The translations under genes and the position numbers were made by a program. The notes under the pieces are model-generated. The model made no database searches. It had not been told where the DNA came from and saw only the letters and a program-made list of their open reading frames with translations. Shown here piece by piece: positions 28,501 to 43,500 of a stretch of 64,000 bases of DNA (the stretch's first letter is position 1; the number at the start of each line of letters is the position of its first letter). The stretch is taken from positions 4,536,001 through 4,600,000 of the forward strand of contig JAFBJZ010000831.1 of the NCBI GenBank assembly GCA_016785225.1. Reading direction: 5' to 3'. Origin of the DNA: Psettodes erumei. Taxonomy: Eukaryota; Chordata; Actinopteri; Pleuronectiformes; Psettodidae.

Positions 28501-31500
28501 ATCGAAATAGACGAGAAAGATCGAGACCATTTACCCTGAAACAACTTAATAATGTAATGTGAAATGGCGAAACAAAATAGTACAGCTGTCCTCTCAACTC
28601 TCAGGAAGTGATTGAAGATACTTTGACTGCTCACTGACTGATTGAAGCTTTGGGAATTCAGAATTTTCTTTACACCCATTTCATATCCTTTCGTAAGGCA
28701 CAATGGCTTTTTTTCTACATTCAAATTCAAATTATACATAATTACTGCCTCCCAATGTCACATTATACTCTATAATACCTGGATAATTATATCTCTCTAT
28801 AGATACATGAAACATACTGTATATAGTACATATACTTTGCGCTCATTACCGTTTGGGGCTGCCAGTTTGTAAACATCATATAGCACAGCTTACATGTCAC
28901 TTAAAACCAGTCAATTTTGTGGTGCTTGATCTAAACACCACGGTACCCCATGACAGTTTGCGTCAGGAAGAATATAATGCAGTCAATGGCATCGCTTTAG
29001 AAACCACAGTACATTTTTTCGAACATTTCTGAAATCCCGCACCAGACAAATATTTATGTCAGGTCTGCCTGTATCTGCATGTCCTGCAGTGCTCCGTGTC
29101 CTGCGGCAAGGGGAAGCGAGCGCGCTACGTCAGCTGCAGAGATGCCCAGGGGGGAGTGGCTGACGAATCGTACTGCGCCCACCTGCCGCGCCCCCCGGAG
29201 TCATCCGCCTGCTTTAGCCCGTGTGGCCAATGGCGTGCTGGGGAGTGGTCTCCTGTGAGTTAAACCAAATACTGTATCCAATTGATCCAGATGTTTTCTA
29301 CTATAGTGACTTGCTGCAATCACTCATTTTGCCCGCGATGTTAAAATCACCCTGGGCAAAGATGGGCTTTTGGTACCGCTGTGATCTCGGTCATGATTTG
29401 TGAGCAGCCGTGGTGAGAGATGCCAAAAGTCCTTACGATGTTACAAAAAAAGGGCAGAGGTGGGATGATTCACAGTGATTCTGTTCTGATCTTCTAATCA
29501 TATGTTCATGTGAAATGAAAACCCTTTAAGACATAAAAGCCCAAGTGGAATTTCTCTAAGGACAATGAATTAATTTCATTAAATTGATGTCACATTATGT
29601 TGATTTCTACTCCTGTTATACTCACAGACTCTTGGGGCTTCACATCGTGAAGCAATAAATGGGAACAATCAGTGAAAACAACACTCCCCAAACTTAAGGC
29701 TGATTTAGAACCTGAAAAAATCTCCTAAAAAACTCATGAGGAATAAATAAAATAAAATAAAGAAATACTTGGAAAAGGAGTTAAGGAGTAAAGCGAGGTC
29801 AGTCAGGGATGCAAACTGTCAGACGATGATAAAGGATTAGATGTTAAGATATTGTGACATTCAGAAAGTATGAAATCAAAACATTTTGTGCCTTAAGGCA
29901 GCGAGTCGACTACATTTTTGTTGTCACATCATCACATCAGTGTAGTACATGGTTGTACACATGACGGTGCAGTTGTCTATACATTGAGGGGTCTAGCACT
30001 CAAATGGAACTGTCCTAATTACATTTTGGTAGTTTTCAAGATCAAATATTTTCAATCATTGGTCGCTCATAAAGTTTGCAGTCCTCCCTTCGTGTCCAAC
30101 ATTTTGGTTCTCTCTGCCACAGTGTTCGGTAACGTGTGGCATAGGAAGAACCACCAGACAAGTGGTCTGCGCCAACTACCACCAGCCAGTGGACCAGTCT
30201 TTCTGCGACCCGGATGAGAAGCCTGCGGCAGAGCAGGAATGCACCGCCGCTCCCTGTCCCTCCACCTACCACCGCCAGCGCATCAACGACCAGCCGTATG
30301 GCTATCCCCAGGACCCAGGACGCCATCCAGGCCACAACAGCTGGAACGTGCCCTCGGCAGACAACCAGTGGAGGACTGGACCCTGGGGCGCAGTATGTTT
30401 GTTTATTATGTGATTTATTTATTTATTTATGTGATTCATTTCATTGTCTTCTCCCAGCAGGAAACCAATTAAGAGCTTCTATTAGGACCTGATTAATACT
30501 CGGCATGCAAAACTTTTATACATTTAAAAAAATGGCCGCTGTAGAATCAAATGATTTTACGTATGACCTTTACGATGCAGAGTATGCATCACATATTGCC
30601 ATGAAGATCTGTGTTTGTCTGTCTGTAAACACAACTTGTGAACACATTAACTTGAAGGGTCAGGTAGCAGATGTTTTCATTTCCCAGGGCAGAGGGCCAT
30701 ACATGGAAAGACTTCGCAAACAGCAGCAAGGCACAGATTATAATGCTTACTATGGACTGCAGAGTGTATATACTATATATACATACGGCACGTCAGCATA
30801 AATATACGCATCAGTATTCTGTACTGTAGCCATGCAACCAAGGAAAATATAAGATTTCTTCAAGGTACAGCCTTAATTCTTGGGCAGAAATCTATTAGGC
30901 GCGAACAAATCCAAATGGATCAGAGCTGTTTGGGCTCTTCTTGGCTTTCGAATGCAGACAGAATGCCGTCAGAATCCCGTCTGCTAAGAATGTGTTCATG
31001 CCAAGACTGGTGCAGTCGGGGTTATGTGTCTGTCTGTAGTTGCCTGTCTGTAGTTTGGTTTGCATAGTTCTATTTTGGATCCCATTTTGCCATGAAGCTG
31101 TGTCCGCAGGCCAACTTTACCACAAATGCAAGAGCTATGTTTGGACCTTAAGTGGTTGAGGGGCAAAACAGCTATTCATAGATGGCCCACGAGTGAGAGT
31201 TATGGTCGATCCTAGTTGTAGGATTCACCAGGGTTTCTTTTCAGTTGAATAAATCCCTATAGTTCTTATACGGTGCTGTATGTTTGTGTTTTCTCTAGAG
31301 GGTTTGCCCACCTGCCTGAAAGATACAGCCCACTGTTTTTAAAAGGGATAATCTGCTCCCTGCTTGAGAATAAGTCGCGGTTTTTCATTTCTCATCTGAT
31401 AGGCACAAATTCAGCTGACAAGATGTCTATTGGACCATCAAAAGATTTGGTTATTTAATCATAAAACTGTATTTTTGAGACCACTTTAATGGAGTTTTAG

Positions 31501-34500
31501 AGGGTATATTCTTTCTTTCTGAAAGCCACAACAAGAACATTCTTCTGTTTTCTTAATTGCCCCCAGCAGATGCATTTGTCCCAGTGCACTGTTCCTTCCC
31601 ACATAATGAACTTGACTGGAAGCACCGCTGTTCAAGCTGGGCCTGTTTGGTCGTCCCTCGCACATAGACAGCTCCAAACGCACTCGCTCCCGCTGACAGC
31701 GGAGATGTGTCATTTTAATTGGATGCAGAGTGCACCTACTGCTCCCTTCAAGGCTGCGCTGCTCAGTGTTTGAGATTGTCCACCTCAGGAAGATAATGTT
31801 GAATGGCACGGCTGGCATCCAGACTCGTTGTGATGTTGCGCATCGTGAATAAATCCATATATTATATACGTATCCCACAATCCTATAGGGAATACTGGTC
31901 ACGTGATTAGGGGTAGATGTGTGCGAGCAGTTGTGGTTAGTCCTCAGTGACACACCGCGTGTGCTCTGCAGTGTTCCAGTACCTGCGCAGGAGGCTTCCA
32001 GAGACGAGTGGTGGTGTGCCAGGATGCAGAAGGACGCAGCAACAGCTACTGTGACGAGAGAGTCAAACCTGCTGAGTCAAAGAGCTGTGACTCTGGGCCC
32101 TGCCCTCTGTGGAACTACGGAGTCTGGGGAGAGGTGAGTTCTGCTGCATTTGTTGTCGAGCCCTTCCACATCATTATTACATTTCCAACACATATTTGGT
32201 GTTTCATGCTTATCATCTGTTATACCTTCAATATGTCTGTTGTGTCTCTCACCGCTTATCATACACAAACAGGCATTTCTGTGAGTCTGAACAGTCCGGG
32301 CTGAAGCTAATTACAAGACTTGTTATTCTATAATCAAAATATAATATAATTGTTGAACATGATTAAACATCATGTTTTGTTTGCCTACCTCAGTGCACCC
32401 AGACCTGCGGTGGGGGGAGGAGGACTCGCCTGGTGGTGTGTCAGAGGCCCAACGGTCAGAGGCTCAACGAATACAACTGTGACATCCTGGACAAGCCGCC
32501 TGACATGGAGCAGTGCAACCTGCAGCCCTGCCCGGGCTCCGCCTCCTGGCACCGCCGACCATGGAAGCCGGTATGATAGTGCTAACTTGTTTTCCTCCGA
32601 CACTTACCATCCTCACTGAGGGCGCGCCACTGTGAGTAGACATGTTGTGTGCTAAGACCACTTCAGGCCTGTTTACTGAGCGCGTCTTGCCTTTGCCTAA
32701 AACTGTGGTAGATCACAAAGTGAGCGCTGGGTATCAGCAAGCGCTACTGTTGTTCTAGTCCACTCCGGCCCACCCAGCTGGGCCCTGCAGTGGCATGGTG
32801 CTGATTAGAATCAGGGAGGAGAAAAAAAAGGAAAAATACACAAAAACACAATGCTGCTCCACTTAGGGGATCATGAAAAACACATGGATCCCATTTTGAG
32901 CCAAGGCTCCAAATTAAAACCTATAAATCAGGACAGTGCTGTCCAACATTGCCATATATTTGTAGAGGCATAACTCTCAAAAATATTTATTTCATATATG
33001 AGGCATGAAGTAAATGTTCTTTGTTGTTATTGCTGTCTTCACCCTGTATCTGAAGTACACAAGTGTATATTTGTGTATAAGAGTTTATATTATGACCTTT
33101 ATTGAACAGCAACAGATGACTGTCAGTGTATTTTGTATATGTATCTTTGTACAGTATGATTTTTGTTTTTCAAGTAGCTAGTTTTTCTTTACTGAATCTA
33201 ATATTTAATATTTTTGCCGGTGCTCTTGGTCAGACCTCCCGCATCTCTCTACGAGTAAGTGCAGTTTGTACAGAGGAAAATATTTTCAAGTCATGTTTCA
33301 GTCGTATTTTTGATAATGTGTGCGTGTGTGTGTGTTTTGTTTTATTTGACTTAAGTTGAAATGCAATCTTAAATGGCTTCATCTCTGTTAGTTTATAATG
33401 TCTGAAACCATCTACACTGTCACAGTAGTCAAGAAAACTAAGAAGCAAAAGATATAAATCCATATGCAGTACAAAATAAATTAAAAGTCACAGCCCTGAA
33501 AGGCAAAATGACTGAAAAATAAACACTATAGGAAAGAACTTTTCATAAAATGATAATTGTTATTCTAGGTTTGAATAAAGTATATGATCTAATCTATATA
33601 ATATAAGAAAACATGCATAAATGCCTGTGTACTATACTGTAATTACTATTCATTTACAACTTTTGGGGCAACAGGAACCGTCTTGATGTGTTGATTGAAA
33701 CGCTGGGCACTTTGGACTTGATCTTAATCTGTGAAAGGAAGTCAGTCTGTCATTACTTCTACATTGCATGCTGGTGCTGTGGTTGGTGCCATGAAGATGG
33801 AGTCATACATCATGTCTTCAGGCTTAGAATGAGTTTATTCGTGGCAAGAGTAGGCAGCAGTTGTGCAGCTCATCGAGCATGAAACTGCGCGCTAGGTCAA
33901 GGTTAGCGCTGAGCCATTGTTTTTTTCATCAATGTCCATACAACAAACCTAAGCACACAGATACCTCCTCTTTTATCAAGTTACAGTCATATGTTGCTGT
34001 GTCTCTTTATTCCTTTGGCCAGTTTTGTTTTTTTGTATTTCTGAAGGATTTTTTTTAGATGAAACTTATTTATTTGTCTACAATAGATGCGTAGTTGCTG
34101 CAGCTTCAATGCTTTTGTTCCAATTTAGAGTAATGTAACACTTTGCTTGAATTATTTGTCATGATACCCTTGCGTGCGCCTGCAGTTGCAGGTCACATAG
34201 AGTTTCCAGAACCCACGTCCATCTTTGCTGCGGTGATGTAGTGGCGTACGCCCAGGAGTGACGGCAGGCTTTAACATCGCTGTTAGGTGGGGTCACAGGT
34301 GCCAGCTGGCAAGCTTCTGACCACACCCAATGACTCTTTTAACCAGAGAGGGAAGTGAAATAAAGAAAGTAGAAAATTCATCTCTAAATTCAGTGTTTCA
34401 GAGTTTTAGTATCTTACCTGAGCAAACGAGTCACTGTTACTCAGTGCAGGATCCACAGCACCCATGCTGTTTACAGTCTGAGGATGTGTTGGACGTTGAG

Positions 34501-37500
34501 ATGCAGTCTTGTGGTTGTGCAGCCTTGCACATTCCCACTCCTGCAAACAATTCTGAGCAGTTTTGAGAAAGTGACATGTAAGCACTCAAAGCACACAAAG
34601 CACTGCATTGCATTTGAGCTAGATGAAATCATCATGACGCATATTTCAAGGGAAGTGTTGCACGAGGGTCCGCCTTCATGTCGCTATCCTCTTCGGCGAG
34701 GGAGCTCTGCTCTCTCCTTGGTTTTCTTTGCTTCTCTCGCTGTGTCGTTCACAACCAAGACTTCCACAACCAAGACTCCTCAGCCATGGCATTTCCACTC
34801 CCACTCCATCTTTTTGTTTGTTTGTTTCTTTCTTTTACCCTGTGGTGCAGAGTTGCCAAACTCAAGGGGGGCAGCTCTGTGTTATTTAGCATATTTTAGT
34901 TTGTTATTGTTCTTTTTGCTATTTATTTTATTCTCATGCAAAACTCCATAATATGTTGACTTAGCTTTCTTTCCCACTGTAAAGAATATTAAAGAAACGT
35001 AACTGTGAAATTTGTGTTGTTTCTCAGTGCAGTATTTTACCCAATACCTAAGTACAGGAGTGAACAGCTTTAGCAGCTGCTTTGTCCTAAAAGAGAGCAC
35101 AATCTGTATTTAAAGTTATGAACACATACTGTAAATCCTGCAGATGTCTCAGGAAGGGAACAGCATTGTGATGGGAAGACAAAGTACACAGACATAGCAC
35201 ACTGCAAAATGGTAGTACTTGAGTAGTTTATTTCTTTAACAGAGAAACAGTTTTTGTTGAGATGCAGCAGTCGCCTGAGCTTTCTGCTACACTAATATCC
35301 TATGATAAACTGTGCGGTGTATTTACGCAGTATATAGGGTGTAGGCGAGGTACTGTAAACAGCTCATCGAGAAGACTTGGCTCGTAGGTCATTATGTGGT
35401 GTTTTGGTATTTGACCCTCAGTTGACTCCATTCTGTTTAACCTTATAACAAGGAAGCCTTTGGGGGCATGTTTAAAACGTGTTGCTGTTGTATCTGTAGC
35501 ACTTCACATAGCCTGGCATAATGCAGTGTAAAAACACTGCAGGCCTTTTTCCTTTTATGTGTTTCTGAACATTTCATTTTGTAATCCCCCCTGGAGAAAA
35601 CGTACACAGGCCAAATCAAACTTTGCCACTGGGTGGCACATCTGTTTACCATTGTAGTAATGGCACTCTCTGAGATGCATTTGGCAGGAGACCCACAGAG
35701 TATTACTTTTACTACAACAATAATTGGTATTAATTCATGCTGGCAAGGGCTGTTTAGTTGAGGAGATCTAAAAGCAAGTCCCAAATCAGTATCTTAAGTG
35801 TACTGGTGATTGAATAATGTATTATGTATTACAATATTGTATTATAATATTGTCTGACTTTCTTCAGAAGTTATTCTTTGATGGAAAACACACATTCTTC
35901 AAACGAACGTGGGAAAAGTAGTATCAAGTAGTATATTCAAGTTAGTACTTTACAGTTGGCTTCAAGAAAACTCAAAATAGGAACAGGAAACCCATTATTT
36001 ACCAGTTGTAGTAAAGCTTTCATTTAATCTAGTTCTTTATCAGTATCAGTTGAACTTAATCTGGAGGCTAACATGTATATGACCTCAAACCAGAGACCCA
36101 AGGGGGATTACAAGGCCTGGGTGGCAGCGGGGGCATTCTTGTATTACATAATGCTGTCCATATATTTCTCGTGGCCTCAGAGGGTTGGCTTACCTTGTGT
36201 TATGGCCTCTTCTGTGTGTCGTTTCCTCAAAATGCTTTTTTCTACGCTAAACACAAACTTTGTCATCTTTGCACCAGCAGTGTGTCAGTCACATGGGTTT
36301 CTCAAAGAAGCTCATGTGCTATAAACATTTCAATAACGATGTATTAGTAAGCAACATATATGTCACACATACCGTAACTGGAAAGGCTTTACAGTCAATT
36401 CTCTGATATTATTTGATATCATATTAAGTACATGTTAATAGGGAAATGGCTTTATTAATGATGGGATACTACCATCCTGACAATATTCCCAGATGTGCAC
36501 ATCTTTCTGATAAACATGCGATCAAGGAGAGTAATCCTTTATTTTGGCATTCACTTACATTTTTTTTTTTTTTACAAATTTACCAGTTCAAGCTTTGCTT
36601 CACTTTGTTGACAGTATCCCAGATGCCTCTGCAAAACAGTTGGCCTGTTTTTCTTCCTGGACCCTTGATCGTTTTTTAATCTTGCTTCAGAAACTCTAAA
36701 GAAATGTTTGTCAAAGCTGTTTTCATTTCCAATGCGCAGGTCATCAAAACACATTGGTCACATGTATATAAAAAAAAGAAAAGACACAAAACAATTATCA
36801 CATTTATTGCACAGAATTAGAGCAGCGGACACATACTTTAACATAAACTATCAAGAATGTAAATATCATTAACTAATGATGATTACCTCAAAAGCAATGT
36901 CCATGTCAAATGTGTGCAAGGAACAACAATATGACCGTGTGTGATAAATTGGCAACCGAGACACAATTTTAGTAATTTATGCCTGTTTGTTGCTAACAAA
37001 AACATACCGTTTCCTGTCGAGAGCGGGTTTCCCATGGAGGTGGGGAGGTGGGGGGGTGGAGGGGTCACAGCTTGAGCGTCTGTGAACTAATCATGCCTCT
37101 TTAGATGAAATCCACATGCGCAACGCTGACATACTTGACTTTGGCCTGAGGGCACCGGGCGAGAACATTCTCCAAACCTGTCACCCTGGGGTCAGACGGT
37201 CATGACATCATTGAGCTTGCGTTTCCTCATTCTGCCCATATGCCAGTTGAGCGTGAGCAATTGAAGCGGTGGCTGGGAACCCCCCGCCCCCCACACTCCT
37301 CTCTGGCATGGTTCTCGTCATGGCTTTAATTTAAATCTGGGTCAGGAGATAATGTTTCATTTCAGGCTTTGAGAGAAAGTAAAATAGTTGAATTGATGAT
37401 TTGCTGGTTAAAAGTCAAGCACGCAGGCCTGCAGATTTTGGCAAACCATTAAGACTTTTGGAGGATGAAAAAACAGATGCTGTGAAACGTCATCTGAAGA

Positions 37501-40500
37501 TTCACACCAGGGATGGAAGTCTGTTTTTAGGTTGAGCTGTTTGACAACATTAAGAAAAGTTTAACGTGTGTAATTCGGAATTCTTTGCCTGCACTTACAT
37601 TAATGCCCTCGCAGCCCATCGCAGTTTCGCGTGCAGTCACATCGTGGTACTATTGCCATTCCCTGTCTGAAGAAAATAAGAGCTGACTGTGAACCGCAGC
37701 AAGTTTGTTCAGGGCATTGGAAGGCATTAAGAGCGGCGCTCATCCAGCAAGGGTGGCTGTTGCTCTGCGGCTGATCTGAGCTGGGAGAGATGCAGTGGGT
37801 TGAAATGAGAGGAGACAGGGCGTGAAAGTCTGGAAGCGTTTAGGCTGTTCCTACCCCCGAGCCCGTTCGAATGACAGGGAACGCGGCCTTGCTCTGACAC
37901 AGGTAGAGAGCGTCTGCTTTTCCTCAACTCGCTGGTCAAGCGTTATGAGGGGGTTTCAAGCCTCTGCTGAAACACACGTCCCTCTCTGCTGTCTCAGGTT
38001 TGACGGGCGCCCGGTCCCATTCGGGCCGATTAAGTTGATGGAGTGAAATGGAGTTTGTGGGACTCGACATCTCTTTCAAAGTTCAAACGGTGATAGATTG
38101 GGTGTTGAAGCCCAAGTCAAGGGAATTGGAAGTGCTGCCTTTCCACTCTGACATACGTGAGCGTGACGTTTTAATTCTGCTGAGATTTAGCTCGTCACTC
38201 ACATTGTCACGTGTCACGTATCACATGACTTAGCTACCTGTCAGGTCTGTTTCCTACTTTTTCATCTGTGCAAGTGGGGCCACTGGTCCACAGATGTGAG
38301 GAAATTCCTGTGTTTAAGTCAGTGCCTGATGCACTGCTCATCGACATAATGTCTTCAGTATTTTCCCTGCTTGGAATATCCTCCCTTGTGTAGTTGTGCA
38401 CCATAAATTTTTTAGGGCTGCAGCTAACAATTCCTTTCATTATCAATAAAATCCACAATCTGCCTTATACCAGTTGATTGATCTAAAACATGAGAAAGCG
38501 GTGAAAAATATCAGCAAAATTCTCACATCTGAGCAACTGAAACTGTCAATTGTTCGTTGAATGAATCAATTGTCAAAGTGGTTTCCGATCAATTTTGTTT
38601 TGGAATGACTAATTGTTGCAGTTTTCTAAAGTATGTCATTTTAAGTATAGCTTCATATCAACTTTTTGGTGTACTGACATTGGAGAGGTACGGTTGTGCA
38701 ACTACTTTTTATTCTTTTGGTTGTTAAAGTGAGAAGGAGTCTTTGTAACCCATGGCTGACCTCTGCACTGGGTCTGCTGAGGCAAACTCGGGGGGAGTTA
38801 TTTTATTTTATTTTATTTTATTTTCAATGTTCTACAAACATCTTTATTTGCTTTCTCATTCATAGTGTAGCAGGTATTTTCCTCCATTTCCTATTTTTTC
38901 CCTGAAAAAGCAGCATGAAACTGTAATCAATCTCCTTCTCTTGCATCACTTTGCTTTGCATTTTTGCCTTCTTTTTTTTTTCTCTTCGTAAACGTAATGC
39001 AGGGTCAGGATCTTCCACATCTCTGAGCTTTTCCATACCTCCCTGTTTGCAAGCTGTGGCGAACCGGCTGCTATGACGGATTAGAAAAGCAGCTGTGTAA
39101 CATTTAGCAGGAAGAGGGAGTTAGACTTGGATGTTCTGTGTCAAAGGTCACTACTTTATAACTTCACGGCCGCTCTGCTGTTTGTATTTTCAAGTCCTGT
39201 CGTCAAGAGTTGTTTTATTTTTTTTTGTTTGTGTCTTTTATATGTTCACTCCACTTTCTTTTTTGTCCATCTGCAGCTTAGGCTTCATCTGAGCACTACC
39301 GGATGTTTGAGTATAACATGGTAATGGAAAAAGCTCTCAGCGGAATGTTTAGACAAACGGAAAAGCCGGCTGTTTTGTCATTTCGTTTTGACTTATGGTT
39401 GCTTGGTGTATCTTTTCCGAGTGGTGTTGACTTAAAAAGGAAACTGTGTTGAGGAAACTGTATATGCCTACCCAAGCGGGTGTTTATTTAACTCTTTGGC
39501 AATGGCAAAGTCATACTTTGGCACGGAGCACCGAATATGCTGTTTAGCTTCAGCCAATCAGAAGTGCGCCGCAGCTCCTGCAGCTGACAGTCTGTCAGGA
39601 ACTGCATTGGCAGAGACAGGAAGGAAATTATTTCCACATCATATAATCAGCCGCATCATGGGATGAATAATATGGCAAAATCATCTGAACCATCTGAAAT
39701 CCATCACTCGATCTTGTAACTTTACTCTGAAAATAAATATGTCTCTATTTTGCATTTGGATGTATTTCCATATCGCTGTTTTTGTTGAATTTGTTCTATG
39801 AGTTTTGAAGCTCAAAATGTCTCATACGATTGGTTTATGGGCAAAAACTGCATGAGATTAGTTGCCTGCATAAATGCAAGGATTTCACACTACACGCCTG
39901 CACGTGATTCCAAACAAGTCTTGGTGGCTATTTTGGCCTGATGGATAAAAGGATCTATGACTTTTGACATTCCTCTGCCCCATGACGCCGCTCTTACCAG
40001 CTGTTCCCATGTTGACAACATGTGTTGTTTTGACTTCTGTCTTTGAAACCTCCCCTGCAAAAAAACAAGCCCATGAACAAGCGGGGCGCCCTGAACGTTC
40101 CACGACACTCTCCGTTGCTTCCCTCTTGTCTGCCTGTTTCTCCGATCTGCAGTTTATCTCTGCAGCAGGGAACACAGTGATGCTGATAAAAAAAGTGCGT
40201 TCTGTTCCCAGCGATCACTTGCTCCCTGCCTGATACCCTGCAGATATTTTGCGTTATAAATTTGCAGAGGCCATACAGATCAAACGAGCTTTGTCTTTGA
40301 GGACGCTGCACCTCACGGCCTCGACAACATGTAGCCCGGGCTATAATTCGGCACTCCCCTCGCGCGGCCTACACTCACAAGTCCGTTCTTGCTCCAGGTT
40401 CAGCGCTGAGCTCTTTTGAAGCATCTATGTAACTACAGTTGCCATATGCTTGGTATTACCATCCTCTCGCATCGCAAGCGTGCTGCAATGTGATTGGAAT

Positions 40501-43500
40501 TTCGACCTTGGCTCTCACATTTTAAGATATGGTCCCGCTTAATAACGCATTGTTCCCTTTGAGGTGGTCAAGACAAAAGTTATGTCGGCATTCAACTTTA
40601 AAGATGTATTCAGAACTCGGCTGGAGTCATATGAGCATATGTTAGTCTTATATTAATAGCTGTGATATTGTAGTGTATCATCATCATTGTGACTATCAAA
40701 ACAAAGCGTGCCACAGCATGTAAAACAAAAAAAAGGCCTGGGCATTTTTGCCCTCAAGATCTTTCATCGGGATGTCGAAGAGGCACTTTTTGATCTTTAA
40801 ATGTTTGTTTTGTAAAGAGTGATTTCTGCTTTTATCACCCAACAAACAGACTCTTACGGTGTAATTACAGGTCTCACAGTAATAAATATTTGCATGTGCG
40901 GCTTGAGGCCTTTAGTGATCAGTGCGTTTGATCGCTGAGCACGTGCACACACACTGATCTGAGCTCGCCGGCTTCGTGGAATTTACCCTCTCTCTGTGAG
41001 GTTAGACGAGACAGCATTAGCTGCTTTGATTGCCACATTGGCCGAGTGACAGGTCGTTAAACTCCGGTTGAGTTTCTCTCGGATGTCTAACAGTTTCCAT
41101 GTGTCCCATTGGCTTACCTGTTCACAGTAAAGCAGTGGGTGGGGTCACCTTCAGGTTGCTGCCTGCCAGCCCTACACAAAGACATAAGTGCTCAGACAGA
41201 GTATCAGGCTTTCTGTCCTGTTAGAAGTTATCTGTAAATGTTATAGCTGTAAGAAAATGACATTATGTAAGTTTGATCAATGTCAGGCATCTATGATCAG
41301 AACTCCCCAGTCTGTTTTATGGTTTTATAGTTCAACAGAAAACCGGCACAAATTGGTGTCTGGCTTCGCACTCAATTATGTGATTTGTTCCAGAGCTGTG
41401 AATCTCCATCAAATGAAGAATGCTGCTTTGGAGTTCCTACTTAGAATAATTAAGAGCTGCCTGATTGTTACTTGTTGTTTTAAGTATCAGTTATGTGTTT
41501 TTTTTTTGTTCTGGTCTGTTCTGCTGTGCTGTGGGGCGGCAGTTTTCACAATAGCTGTTTAACTTGGCCAGTTTTCAACATCAAGTTTAAAAAGTTATTT
41601 CATTTTCTAATAATCATCATTATGCCTCGATGGTCCTGTGCGGATTTTTACTAGATTTAACCCATGTAATCATGGGAAATTAATTGCTGGGACAGTGTAG
41701 GAGGACAAATCTGTCTCTCAACTGTTTCATTAACCACCAACTTTAACATTCAAAACACTTCTTCACCTCAGAAAAGACATTAGGATTACACCAGTGCAAC
41801 AACCTGTTTAAATCCAACATTAACATACATAACAGCAAAACGTACTGTACATGCAATACTAATTATACAGCGGTGAATATAAATGCTATCATAATGCAGC
41901 ACTTTCCAAAGAAAAAGCACATTTACGTATGACATTCTCCAAATGTAGGCACCACTGTTTCTCTTAGAGTAAAAGAGAGAAGCAGCTGGATAGATGATTG
42001 TCACCCAGTGGAAGAGTCTTACCTGAGTGGGTGCTGGTGAGTGAAGCAGCCCAGCTGCAGGTCGGTGAAACGGGGGTCCCCGAGTGCTTGCCCTCTTCTT
42101 GCTCTCAGAGGTGAAGCCGTCCTCTGGTCCCACGCATAGTGCCAGCTCTCTGTGCTCCGTGTTACCAGCCCTGATTAACTAATGGCTGACAGATGAGGCA
42201 GGGCGGAGGGAGGAGCACCCTCACCACACAGCGTCTTTTTCTCTCACCGTTAAAATGCAGATACAGTTCAGCCGGGGGAACGTAGCCCGTATGGCTGCGA
42301 TTTCCTTGCTTCCTCTCTCTTTTTTTTTCCTTTTTTCCCCCTCCTGCTTTTACAGCAGTAAGGAGGGGCTACCCCCCCAACATGTTTGCCTGTCTCTGCT
42401 CTTGTCTGAGGTAGAGGGAGTTCTGTTATCATTTTTGAGTGAGTGTGCAGCGGGTATGTGAATCTGCCATGCTCAGGACTAGTCACTCAGCCCCGGCCTC
42501 TTCTTTGATGTTCTCTGTCAGCTGAGCCAGCCCTGTGTTTAAAATGCCTCGGTAATTACAACGTGTATGATGCATGTGTGTGTGTGTGTGTGTGCGTGCA
42601 TGCGGTGTCAACCACTGCCCGCACCACCACACTCAGGAAGAAAAGGCAGGAGGTGGCTTTGTTTGAAGGGTTCAAATGGATCCTCAAATCAGTATTTTTA
42701 GCAGGGGGGTCTTTTAGCTTCTTGAACCTGGAGAAAAAGGGGGAAAAAAAACTCCAAGTTTTTGAATTATTTACATTCTTCTTTCCATGGTCCATCATCT
42801 GTCGTATGATCAGTACCATGGGTGCACAGAAAACAAAAAAAATCATGTGTTTGGTGTTATGCAACATTCTGAGATCATAATTAGAGGACAATGCAATATT
42901 ATGTTTATTATCTGGACTGGAAAATAGGCTAAGACAAAATGTAACTCGTCTTGTGTATTTGATTCCAGCACCCCATTTTTAGAGTGGCTTTGTATAGGGG
43001 CGCTCACTCGTCAAGCAGAAATAGCGGGCACCCTAATTGCTGTCTGGCCTCATGGGGACAGAAGAGTCCAGAATATTTTCATCTACCAATCTCAGGGCCT
43101 TTTTGCGGGGCTTTCATCAGGGTGTCTGGTTTTTATTCATTATGTTTTTGGGTTTTTTTTCCTCCTTCTTCTTCGTTGTCATCTCTCTAGCTTTCCTGAA
43201 GAATTTCTAGTTTCTTTTATTGGTACCAGATGATTGTCTCGCCGCGCATGCACCCATGTTTCGCTCGGCATCTTTTCCTCCTCTTGCCCCGGCCTCTGCC
43301 TTTCACAGCAGCTCTAAAAGTAATTCCTCTGTTTACAGGTTAAATAGCTGGCCACATTCCATCCGCCTGTGAGTCTTTGACGAAAGGTTTTGGTGAAATC
43401 CATTTGGGTTTGTTGAGCCGAAATTTGTTTGCAGTGCATTCAGTTGGCCATGAAATGCTACGAGGGAGCTGTTAGGCGCTCGTGTTGAGATCTTAATCTT

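Noticed and set aside
31486..31953. Open frame of 155 codons on the - strand
   Set aside because: Lies within intron 18, with no recognisable domain, no splice partners and ordinary intron composition.
34484..34951. Open frame of 155 codons on the + strand in intron 20
   Set aside because: Low-complexity Phe/Leu-rich translation of a T-rich stretch; no family resemblance.
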